Source: an uncultured Granulosicoccaceae bacterium (GTDB taxonomy: Bacteria; Pseudomonadota; Gammaproteobacteria; Granulosicoccales; Granulosicoccaceae). From it: 33,010 bases of DNA. Below the pieces are notes generated by a model. That model was not told the DNA's origin, did no database searches, and saw only the letters and a program-made list of their open reading frames with translations. The stretch spans positions 1-33,010 of the forward strand of contig CALJAA010000194.1 of the NCBI GenBank assembly GCA_938028465.1. The letters are read 5' to 3'. Positions 1 to 6,904 of the stretch are shown here, piece by piece; position 1 is the stretch's first letter, and every line of letters begins with the position of its first letter. Position numbers and translations under genes: made by a program.

Positions 1-55
1 GACGAGATTTTGTAGTAACCTCTAGCTACCGCAAACTAAACACAGGATCACAAGG

Positions 56-952
56 ATGTGCCCTGAATGCCCCAACTGCCGCGCTGATAGCGGCTCTGTG
101 GTCCGTAATGGCCACTTTTTTCGCCGATCTGATTCGCGCAAATTTCAAAACTTTCGCTGCAAAGCATGCTTAAAATACTTCTCCAACGCCACGTTCTCAG
201 ATTGCTATCGCCAAAAAAAGCGGCGCATCAACGAACCTCTGCGCGATCTATTTTGTAAACGAATATCACTACGGGATGCTGCAAGGCATTTCAAGGTATC
301 GCGCACTACCATCGCCAGGCGCTTGGTGTTTTTAGCGGCACAATCCCGCAAGCGCAATACGATGCTACTGCACTCCATCCAAGCTGAATTTGGTGCATTC
401 GATCGGGTGCAGTTTGACGATCTCATCACGGCAGAACATACCAAGTGCAAACCTATATCCGCCACTGTTGTAGTGCAGGAAGATACGCGGTTTATACTGA
501 GTTATTGCGTTGCACAAATTCCTGCCTTTGGGCCTCTGGCTGCAATAGCAAAGCAAAAGTACGGTCATAGAGCGGATCACAGCAGGCGCCAACGTGATCG
601 CCTGTTGAAGCAGCTAACTGACCTGCTGCCTATACACACAACTTTTCGTACTGATGAACACAATCACTATCCAGTCGTGATTAAACGACACTTTCCACAC
701 ACCACTCACGTGACTCACAAGAGCGCTAGAGGATCGGTTAGCGGGCAAGGCGAACTCAAGAAAGTCGGGCGTGATCCGTTGTTCAGTATCAACCATACCC
801 TGGCTATGTTTCGCGACAAAATGAGTAGACTCTCTCGGCGTTCCTGGAACCTATCCAAACGCATTGATCGGTTAGATGATCACTTAGCGATTTACATTGA
901 GTCGCACAATCGGATGATCTTTGAACGTCTTAAGAAAGCGAAAAATCATTGA
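56..952 (+). CDS. IS1-like transposase, single frame, probably altered active site
   Basis: A 298-residue protein with an N-terminal zinc-ribbon (CPNC near residue 5, CKAC near 36), a helix-turn-helix stretch around residues 72-92 (LRDAARHFKVSRTTIARRL), then an RNase-H-like region. FDD (about 121) and RTDEH (about 200) match the first two acidic positions of IS1 InsAB, and the C-terminal block RLSRRSWNLSKRIDRLDDH matches the RLGRKSLSFSKSVELHDK region of IS1. Where IS1 has IERHN, with the third catalytic Glu, this protein reads INHT, so that acid seems replaced by Asn. IS1 itself makes this product by frameshifting between insA and insB; here it is one frame. An AGGAT stretch 7 nt before the ATG supports the start. 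I found no convincing terminal inverted repeats on either side, although only 55 bp of left flank is visible. It is either a decayed or domesticated element, or an IS1 relative with a different third residue. Family assignment is fairly secure; activity is doubtful. Confidence 0.75.
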   Translation: MCPECPNCRADSGSVVRNGHFFRRSDSRKFQNFRCKACLKYFSNATFSDCYRQKKRRINEPLRDLFCKRISLRDAARHFKVSRTTIARRLVFLAAQSRKRNTMLLHSIQAEFGAFDRVQFDDLITAEHTKCKPISATVVVQEDTRFILSYCVAQIPAFGPLAAIAKQKYGHRADHSRRQRDRLLKQLTDLLPIHTTFRTDEHNHYPVVIKRHFPHTTHVTHKSARGSVSGQGELKKVGRDPLFSINHTLAMFRDKMSRLSRRSWNLSKRIDRLDDHLAIYIESHNRMIFERLKKAKNH

Positions 953-1064
953 AAACTATATCAATTTTTATGCGTAACAGATCAGTAAGCAAGTGGGCCA
1001 GTATCAGCCACATTGAGCGTGACAATTGTTTGCGAATGTAACACTTAAGCCCGTAGTCATTGTT

Positions 1065-1098
1065 TAGGGATGGGTAGCCGCGCCCGATACCCTGCCTA
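1065..1098 (+). promoter_or_regulatory. Hairpin just upstream of the GspE-like gene
   Basis: TAGG (1065-1068) pairs with CCTA (1095-1098) and GGGTA (1072-1076) pairs with TACCC (1088-1092), with a small internal loop and an 11-nt apical loop. It ends 4 nt before the AAGGAG ribosome-binding site at 1103-1108, so it could modulate translation of the ATPase. There is no T-tract, so it is unlikely to be an intrinsic terminator. No matching riboswitch class was recognised. Confidence 0.3.
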
Positions 1099-1115
1099 GA
1101 AAAAGGAGCAATGCA

Positions 1116-3026
1116 ATGCAATCTGCTGTAACTAAGCCGACGCGATCCAAGTCTAGAGTTGTGATGTCAACCTTGGACGTTCAACGCTCACTAGGTGCCA
1201 TGTTGTTAAAAGAACAACTGGTTACCGCTAATGATCTAAGCGCTGTGCAAGAGAAGATACTTAGCAGTGGCGACACAATATCGTTGTTGTATTGGTTACG
1301 TGAGCTGCAAATCGTAGACGAAAGCCGGATATTGAATTGCATTCGTCGATGTCAGCCCGATGTTCCAATCGGCTCTTTACTCGTTGAGCTTCAGTATATA
1401 GAGCCTGACAAGCTTGAGCGTGCGGTGGACATACAGGGAGAAGAGAGCTTCGTTAGAAAGTTAGGCCAAGTCCTACTCGATAATAATTGGGTTGAGCCAA
1501 ATGATCTAGGTAAAGCACTAGCAGCGCAGCTGGGTTTCGAATTTATCAATCCCACTTTTGAGCATATAAACTTTGAGTTGGTGAGTAGGGCAGGAGCGAA
1601 TACCTGTCGTCGGTTTGAGTTTTTACCCGTGGTGCAAAGAGAAGGTAGCATCGTGGTAGCGTTTGCTGACCCAATGGATCAAGAAGCCAGAACAGCGGCT
1701 GCTCGAGTGCTGAGCTCTGTTATCGTGCCAGTGATGTGTGTTGAGTCCTGTATCAACAAACAACTTGATTTACACAGAAGAAAGGCGACGCCCTCGGTTG
1801 CTGATTTAGATGAAGCTAGGGATGTTGATCTGCCAAATCTGATACAAAGGGCTCTTGCGCATGGGGCAAGCGACATACACATTGAGCCATTGAAAGAGAC
1901 TGCTCGAATTAGGTTTCGTGTAGATGGCTTATTAAGATTCGAAAGAGATATCACGCACCAGCAGCGTCAAACGATCATAGCGAAGCTAAAAAATTTGGCG
2001 GAATTGGATATTGGGGAGCGTGGCCGACATCAATCTGGGCGATTCTCTCACATACCTGACAATGGTGATCATCCGAAAAAAATGCATTGTTCTTTCTTTA
2101 TCACTGAGAACGGCGAGTGTGCAGTGATGCGAGTCAACACGCGACAAGATGGCGTTGTGAAGCTTGCACAGTTAGGGATCTACGAAAGCATATTAAATCG
2201 ATTTAAAGAGCACGCCTTGGAGGCACCTAGTGGATCGATCGTTTTGACCGGCCCTTACGGTTCGGGTAAAACGTCCACACTTTATAGCTGTATCGATCAT
2301 CTAAATAATGAACACAGTAATGTTGTGTCGGTTGAGGATAATATTGAATACGCGATAGATGGTGTAAAGCAATGTTTAGTCAATCGCCGAGTGGGAGGCT
2401 CCTACGGTGAATCGATCGTCCACATGACTAAGCAAGATCTGGATGTATTGGTTGTTGGCGAAATTCGAGACGCCGAAGTGGCGAAATCCGTTATTCAGGT
2501 GATGTTGCGTGGCCATAAAGTATTAACAACCTTTTGCTCTGGAGATGGTGTTGGCGTTTTGCTTAGAATGAAAAACCTTAATAGTGAATCGTTTACAGTG
2601 TCTTCCACAGTGAGGGCGATGATTTCTCAACGTTTGGTTCGTAAGGTTTGCCAACATTGTACGGAAGCTTATCAACCGACTGTAGCAGAGCGAGAGCGCT
2701 ACGGTTTGACGCTCGAAGATCTAGCAGTGGCCTCTTTTGCACAGGGTAAGGGGTGTAGCGCATGTGGCGATAGTGGGTACGATGGCCGCATTGGTGTGTA
2801 TGAAGTGCTGTTAATCGACGAGCCGCTACGTGAGGCAGTATTGATGGGTAAAACGTCTGCACAAATCCGCCAGATTGGCGTAGAGCAATGTGGACTAATC
2901 ACGCTTATAGAGGATGGTATTCTAAAAGCCGCATCTGGCGCTACGTCACTGCAGGAGCTGAATAGGGTGCTCCCGCGTACATCAGAGCCCCGCAGCCTAA
3001 GCCAACTTAGGTCGCTTGTCTTTTAA
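1116..3026 (+). CDS. Orphan GspE/PilB-type secretion ATPase with degenerate motifs
   Basis: A 636-residue AAA+ ATPase of the type II secretion/type IV pilus family (GspE, PilB, MshE). Residues about 24-220 hold repeated MshEN-like helical units (for example RKLGQVLLDNNWVEPNDL); such domains bind c-di-GMP in some relatives, but that is untested here. The core follows: ASDIHIEP at 251-258, Walker A GPYGSGKT at 379-386, Asp box VEDNIEY at 406-412, Walker B VVGEIRD at 446-452, and a zinc-binding pair CQHC (512-515) and CSAC (547-550). Several motifs depart from the family. The His box LSTLHTND reads LTTFCSGD (470-477), losing its His. The arginine in the usual LRQDPD reads TKQDLD. Walker A has Tyr for the usual Thr. 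No gspF/pilC, pseudopilin or secretin gene lies nearby. AAGGAG 7 nt upstream supports the ATG at 1116; the out-of-frame ATG at 1111 soon stops. It may have weak ATPase activity or serve as a regulator. Confidence 0.85.
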   Translation: MQSAVTKPTRSKSRVVMSTLDVQRSLGAMLLKEQLVTANDLSAVQEKILSSGDTISLLYWLRELQIVDESRILNCIRRCQPDVPIGSLLVELQYIEPDKLERAVDIQGEESFVRKLGQVLLDNNWVEPNDLGKALAAQLGFEFINPTFEHINFELVSRAGANTCRRFEFLPVVQREGSIVVAFADPMDQEARTAAARVLSSVIVPVMCVESCINKQLDLHRRKATPSVADLDEARDVDLPNLIQRALAHGASDIHIEPLKETARIRFRVDGLLRFERDITHQQRQTIIAKLKNLAELDIGERGRHQSGRFSHIPDNGDHPKKMHCSFFITENGECAVMRVNTRQDGVVKLAQLGIYESILNRFKEHALEAPSGSIVLTGPYGSGKTSTLYSCIDHLNNEHSNVVSVEDNIEYAIDGVKQCLVNRRVGGSYGESIVHMTKQDLDVLVVGEIRDAEVAKSVIQVMLRGHKVLTTFCSGDGVGVLLRMKNLNSESFTVSSTVRAMISQRLVRKVCQHCTEAYQPTVAERERYGLTLEDLAVASFAQGKGCSACGDSGYDGRIGVYEVLLIDEPLREAVLMGKTSAQIRQIGVEQCGLITLIEDGILKAASGATSLQELNRVLPRTSEPRSLSQLRSLVF

Positions 3027-3077
3027 GCACTCTTTTTTATTCGTATGTTGCTTGATAACGGTTGAACTCAGGCAGCA

Positions 3078-3857
3078 GTGGGCCTACTCTATGAGTATAT
3101 TAAGTCTTTTAAGGAGTGCGTCATTCTATTTGCTGGCCTGGGGAGTGAAGTCCGCAATACAACCGTTGTGGCTGCAATGCTCTCGGCATTGTTGTTGGCG
3201 CTATTTGTTTGGTGGTTTCAGCCCGGCTTGCCCGTATTAGCTGGCTACGCCTTGTTGGCTTTTGTCGCCATATTTACCGTTCCTCTGCTTTATCGACAAA
3301 CAGGCTTTACGCTGGAAGATGAACTGGAGTGGCTAGAAGAGCGTGAACAGCAAGAGCACGAGCAGCTTACGATGCGCCTGCACTCCCTAAGAGACGAACT
3401 CCATAAACTCAATATTGAAGAAGGCGCTAGCCAGGCAACGCGCTTAGCGGCAATGTTGGAAGATTATCATTCAGTGGTTGAGACTCGGTTTTTAGGTAAG
3501 AAAAACAGCCCAATAGCCTATTTGTCGACAGCGCGTCGGGTTCAAAAACATGCCATACAAAATCTGACTGATGTGGTTGCTGTTGGGCATAGCCTGTCAT
3601 CGATTTCTAGAAATAATGACAGGAACGATCATAAAGATTCAAGCGGCGGTTCTAGGCGAGAAAAATTTGAACGCTTAAACCATGAGCAGTCTAAGCGGTT
3701 GGAAAGCTTGCTAGCTGAGAATCGTGATCTGTTCGATGCATTAACTGATACAGCGGTCGAAGTTGCCAATATAAGCTCATTTAGTGAGTTTGAACGTCTG
3801 GATACCTTGGCGCGTCTGGTTTCCATGTCTGAAATAGCCAGTCAATCTGGTAAGTAG
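3078..3857 (+). CDS. Two-TM membrane protein with long cytoplasmic coiled coil
   Basis: A 259-residue protein I do not recognise as a named family. Two hydrophobic segments lie at about residues 32-50 and 53-72, forming a tight hairpin. A charged region from about 80 to 120 (ELEWLEEREQQEHEQL and onward) looks like coiled coil, and a second helical stretch at about 190-250 (REKFERLNHEQSKRLESLL) has the same character. Both ends are therefore predicted on the same side, probably the cytoplasm. The start is uncertain: GTG at 3078 is the longest in-frame choice, with only a weak AGGCAGC upstream, and no ATG precedes the TM region. It lies 51 nt after the ATPase gene and 74 nt before the vWA lipoprotein gene, all on one strand, so an operon is likely. 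In other bacteria vWA proteins sometimes sit with helical TelA/XpaC-like proteins; the resemblance here is of type only. Confidence 0.7.
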   Translation: MGLLYEYIKSFKECVILFAGLGSEVRNTTVVAAMLSALLLALFVWWFQPGLPVLAGYALLAFVAIFTVPLLYRQTGFTLEDELEWLEEREQQEHEQLTMRLHSLRDELHKLNIEEGASQATRLAAMLEDYHSVVETRFLGKKNSPIAYLSTARRVQKHAIQNLTDVVAVGHSLSSISRNNDRNDHKDSSGGSRREKFERLNHEQSKRLESLLAENRDLFDALTDTAVEVANISSFSEFERLDTLARLVSMSEIASQSGK

Positions 3858-3931
3858 CGTCTAGGCTACGACGCTGGCACAATAGTATTAAGCTTGCGGT
3901 ATCTATCACAATGAAAACAAGGAAGCAAAAA

Positions 3932-5605
3932 ATGGCTGTAAAAGCCAACGTTAAATCTATCAGTATGGTGATGCTCGCCACGCTAGTATTGTTTGGTTGT
4001 AAGCCACGCATTGACTCCCAAGAAACAGCTGAGGAGGCGATAGCTGAGGCCGTTTCCAAAAAGATCAATCCTAGCTTTCGTGAGAACCAATCGCGCGCCA
4101 ATATCCGCTTAAGCAAAACCAATTTGCTGTCCCTACTTCCCGATCTTGATGATTACCCCATTGATATTGGGCGACGTGACAGTAGTAAGGTGGAGGCCGT
4201 TGAGATTTTCACGTCATCCGAAAAAGCGGGCCGAGGGCGTGATGGTTTTTATAACGACTTGGCCGAAGAATTTAATCGTCAGAATATTCGTTTGCCCAAC
4301 GGCAAAATAGCTGCAGTATCGATACGTAAAATTGCATCAGGTTTAGGCGCTCAATTTATGTTAGCTGGTCAATACACGCCCGATGCTTTTTCACCCAGTA
4401 ATCTTTTATGGGGAGATATGTTGCGGGCAGCAGGAATCGACTTACAAACCATTGCCGAGGTAACGGCACCCAATACCGCCGGAATTATTGTCAAAAAATC
4501 TAAAGCCGAATTGATAACAACTAATGGCAGCTTAGATGTGCCCAAGTTGCTTACCAATGTATCCAACGGTTCATTCTCGATGGGGTATACCAACCCGTAT
4601 CAGTCCAGCACAGGGCTTAATTTTTTGCTCACTGTGCTCAATGCATTTTCTGATGGTGACGAATCGCAGATGTTATCACCCGATGTAGCCAGTGCGTTCG
4701 AAGCCTTTCAAGTCGGTGTACCGTTTGTTGCGCAAACTACGTTGCAAATGCGTGATGCTGCCCAAGGCAGTGGTGTATTGGATGCGCTCGTAATGGAGCA
4801 TCAGTCTTGGGTTAATGTGACTGGGATGAAGGGCTACCAATTTATTCCTTTCGGCGTGCGCCACGACAGCCCCTTATATGCAACGCCAGAAGCTGACAAA
4901 GCTGAGCGCCAGGTACTCGTCCTGTTTGCTGAATTTATTAAGCAGCAACAAGCGGTAGTCGATCGCTTTGGTTTTGGTAAAAACCCCAGCTATGAGTCGG
5001 CTTACAATATTAGTGATTCTTCACTGATCGCCCAAGCACAAACTATTTGGAAGCAGAAAAAATCGGGTGGTAGGCCTATTGCGGCAGTTTTCGTAGCTGA
5101 TGTATCTGGGTCGATGGAAGGTTCTCGCATCAAAAACTTACGGCGGGCGTTAATCGAATCATCTGACTTGATCAGTGCCAACAACGCCATTGGCTTAGTT
5201 ACCTTTAATGAGCACGTCAACGTTGATCTAAACGTGCGTAAATTTGATGTGCAGCAAAAATCACTTTTTAACGGCGCTGTAGAGCGACTTACGCCTGGTG
5301 GTCGTACCGCAACAAACGATGGCGTGATGGTGGCGGCTAACTTGTTAGCTGAATTTCGAAAGCAAAACCCTGATCACAAGTTGTTGATCTTTGTATTGTC
5401 TGACGGCGAGCGCAATCGAGGCATGGATTTGGAGTCAGTGAGCGAAGCACTTGAGTGGTCTGGTATACCCATTCATTCCATCGCTTACGAAGTGGACTCA
5501 GATGAAATGCGTCAACTCTCCAGCTTGGCTGAAGGGGCATACGTTGAATCAAGTGCAAGTTCGGCGTCGTACCGAATCGGTAATCTACTGAATTCGGAAA
5601 TGTGA
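3932..5605 (+). CDS. Lipoprotein with solute-binding-like domain fused to vWA domain
   Basis: A 557-residue protein from the chosen ATG at 3932, which has AAGGAAG 6 nt upstream; the in-frame ATG at 3911 lacks a ribosome-binding site and would add seven residues. A hydrophobic leader ends in the lipobox LFGC (Cys 23 here), followed by Lys, which predicts sorting to the outer membrane rather than inner-membrane retention. The next roughly 330 residues resemble a periplasmic substrate-binding fold (VEIFTSSEK, NTAGIIVKKSKAEL, GSFSMGYTNPYQSSTGLNFL), as in proteins annotated as substrate-binding and VWA domain-containing. The C-terminal vWA domain has a complete MIDAS metal site: DVSGS (Asp 390, Ser 392, Ser 394), the Thr of GGRTATND (459) and the Asp of LSDGE (491). 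It may thus bind a partner through Mg2+/Mn2+. The ligand is unknown. The next gene starts 10 nt downstream, also with vWA-like traces. Confidence 0.85.
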   Translation: MAVKANVKSISMVMLATLVLFGCKPRIDSQETAEEAIAEAVSKKINPSFRENQSRANIRLSKTNLLSLLPDLDDYPIDIGRRDSSKVEAVEIFTSSEKAGRGRDGFYNDLAEEFNRQNIRLPNGKIAAVSIRKIASGLGAQFMLAGQYTPDAFSPSNLLWGDMLRAAGIDLQTIAEVTAPNTAGIIVKKSKAELITTNGSLDVPKLLTNVSNGSFSMGYTNPYQSSTGLNFLLTVLNAFSDGDESQMLSPDVASAFEAFQVGVPFVAQTTLQMRDAAQGSGVLDALVMEHQSWVNVTGMKGYQFIPFGVRHDSPLYATPEADKAERQVLVLFAEFIKQQQAVVDRFGFGKNPSYESAYNISDSSLIAQAQTIWKQKKSGGRPIAAVFVADVSGSMEGSRIKNLRRALIESSDLISANNAIGLVTFNEHVNVDLNVRKFDVQQKSLFNGAVERLTPGGRTATNDGVMVAANLLAEFRKQNPDHKLLIFVLSDGERNRGMDLESVSEALEWSGIPIHSIAYEVDSDEMRQLSSLAEGAYVESSASSASYRIGNLLNSEM

Positions 5606-5615
5606 GGCCAGCGTA

Positions 5616-6005
5616 ATGAAATGGCTGAAGGTGTTTGCGGTGTTCTTTGGTTTACATGCCATCGCGTGGGTGGCTGCTCATGTTTATCATAGCAACAACC
5701 CAAAAACAGTATTAGTGGTGGCGGATACTTCGTTTGTTATGAAGCCGCAATTTTCTGCAATGCAAAGTTGGATAGAAGATTTTGAAACTAATGGCCGTTA
5801 CCAACAAATATTGATCGGCACCGATAAAGCAATGATTGGCCCATTGGCTGAAATCCGATCCCGAAACTCAATCTTTAGAGCTGCGTTCGGCAAAAGTTCT
5901 ACCGAAAGTTTGTTGCCCTACAGCAGCGTGCCAGCTGATAAAAAAATCTGGCTATCTGACGGTAGCATTTCTCCTAGCGGTTGGAGTGTCGTTAAGTTTG
6001 ACTAA
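5616..6005 (+). CDS. Short membrane-anchored protein with MIDAS-like remnant
   Basis: A 129-residue protein with one N-terminal TM or uncleaved signal anchor (about residues 5-23), placing the rest in the periplasm. VVADTSFVMK (34-43) sits after a beta-strand-like stretch, as the MIDAS DxSxS does in vWA domains, but the last Ser is absent. WLSDGS near residue 112 resembles the later MIDAS aspartate loop. At about 105 periplasmic residues it is shorter than a normal vWA domain of about 180, so it may be a trimmed or degenerate vWA partner of the preceding lipoprotein. GAGG at 5603-5606, 9 nt before the ATG and overlapping the previous stop, supports the start and suggests coupled expression. 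The 3' end overlaps the nudK-like gene by 8 bp. Function unknown; the vWA relationship is an inference from short motifs. Confidence 0.6.
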   Translation: MKWLKVFAVFFGLHAIAWVAAHVYHSNNPKTVLVVADTSFVMKPQFSAMQSWIEDFETNGRYQQILIGTDKAMIGPLAEIRSRNSIFRAAFGKSSTESLLPYSSVPADKKIWLSDGSISPSGWSVVKFD

Positions 6006-6576
6006 CCGAGTCAATATTCTAGATACCGCGATACTATCCGACGCTTGGGCTCGGCTAAGCAAAATTACGTTTGAATACCTGCGCAGTGATGGCCAATGGC
6101 AACGCCAACAACGCGAAATATATAATCGTGGCGATGGGGCTGCAATACTGCTGTACAACCTCGAACAGCGTACTGTGGTGCTTATCAAGCAGTTCCGATT
6201 ACCGGTTTTTTTAGATGATAATGATGGCTTCTTAATCGAAGTACCTGCCGGTGTACTCGAGCGCAACGATCCGGAGCAAACTATCCGATCAGAAACAGAG
6301 CAAGAGACAGGTTATCAAGTAGCAGAAATGAGTAAGCTTTTCAGTGCCTATGTTAGCCCTGGCTCCGTTACAGAACGTATTCATTACTATCACGCCAGTT
6401 ACACCGCGGATCAACGTATCAGCGAAGGGGGAGGGTTAGATAGTGAAGGAGAAGATATCGAAGTACTGGAAGTAGCATTTGATGATGCAATGAACTGGAT
6501 TGCAACAGGGAAAATCCAGGATTCAAAAACGGTATTATTACTTCAACATGCTGCTCTTACCTTGTTTAATGTGTAG
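5998..6576 (+). CDS. nudK: NudK-like Nudix hydrolase (GDP-mannose pyrophosphatase family)
   Basis: A Nudix hydrolase whose whole length matches the NudK family, which cleaves GDP-mannose and related nucleoside diphosphate sugars. Family landmarks include AILSDAW, the GDGAAILLYN strand, VVLIKQFRLP, VPAGVLE, the loop AYVSPGSVTERIHYYHA, the acidic EGEDIEVLE and SKTVLLLQHAAL. TTG at 5998 gives 192 residues, close to the 191 of E. coli NudK, and aligns with its N-terminus; GTG at 5986 is the alternative. GGAG at 5983-5986 lies 11 nt before the TTG. The frame stays open much further upstream, but that part lies in the preceding gene and has no Nudix similarity. The Nudix box reads IRSETEQETGY: the usual basic residue before the first Glu is Ser, and the first Glu of the EE pair is Gln. 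The equivalent Glu of MutT binds metal, so catalysis could be altered. The 8-bp overlap suggests coupling to the upstream gene. Confidence 0.8.
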   Translation: MTNRVNILDTAILSDAWARLSKITFEYLRSDGQWQRQQREIYNRGDGAAILLYNLEQRTVVLIKQFRLPVFLDDNDGFLIEVPAGVLERNDPEQTIRSETEQETGYQVAEMSKLFSAYVSPGSVTERIHYYHASYTADQRISEGGGLDSEGEDIEVLEVAFDDAMNWIATGKIQDSKTVLLLQHAALTLFNV

Positions 6577-6611
6577 GTAATGTTAGTCAGTGTAGAATCG
6601 CAACTGAAAGT

Positions 6612-6729
6612 TTTAAAGCGCTTTAGTGAGCTTTGATAGCGAGCGGCCCTGCCAAACTTCTCCTTTTTGTCATTACTGCAGCGAGTCGTTGCTGACGCAA
6701 GCCTAACCGCTATTTAAAGCGCATTAGTG
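6612..6729. repeat. Pair of 17-bp direct repeats, candidate operator sites
   Basis: Copies at 6612-6628 and 6713-6729 match at 16 of 17 positions, with starts 101 bp apart. The core of the first is a 12-bp perfect palindrome. Spacing, symmetry and position upstream of a surface-protein gene fit binding sites for a dimeric regulator. The regulator is unknown and the sites could be incidental. Confidence 0.4.
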
Positions 6730-6811
6730 CTCAACAATGTGTCAACTTGTTTGCACCAACGTAAAAATATTGGTTAATTATTGCGCAATGAGAGCCAGTT
6801 CACTGGCAATT

Positions 6812-6839
6812 TTGTCTAAATAGTTCTATCTAGTATAGA
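6812..6839 (+). promoter_or_regulatory. Candidate sigma70-type promoter for the surface-protein operon
   Basis: TTGTCT (6812-6817) and TATAGA (6834-6839) are separated by 16 nt, about 65 nt before the ATG at 6905. The -10 element is good and the -35 fair; spacing is one short of optimal. Judged by eye only. Confidence 0.35.
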
Positions 6840-6904
6840 GAAGTAGCCTCAGCGCAATTTTTCAACTATTTTTTCACCGGTTTTTTAATCGAATTGAGTT
6901 CGGA

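Larger units (their letters stand above)
6577..6904. other. 328-bp intergenic region with repeated palindrome and candidate promoter
   Basis: No credible gene is visible. A 17-bp motif occurs twice in direct orientation, TTTAAAGCGCTTTAGTG at 6612-6628 and TTTAAAGCGCATTAGTG at 6713-6729, differing at one base; the first contains the perfect palindrome TAAAGCGCTTTA. The distal part is AT-rich. No intrinsic terminator with a T-tract was found after the nudK-like gene. The region serves as the upstream control region of the secreted repeat protein at 6905. Confidence 0.5.

Noticed and set aside
1..1115. A complete IS element with terminal inverted repeats around the transposase
   Set aside because: Only a 6-bp match (GCTACC near 25 and GGTAGC near 1073) was found, too short; the left flank is cut by the window.
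3016..3240. 74-codon frame overlapping the two-TM protein gene
   Set aside because: It starts within the ATPase gene and runs in a different frame over the real TM coding region; looks like a shadow.
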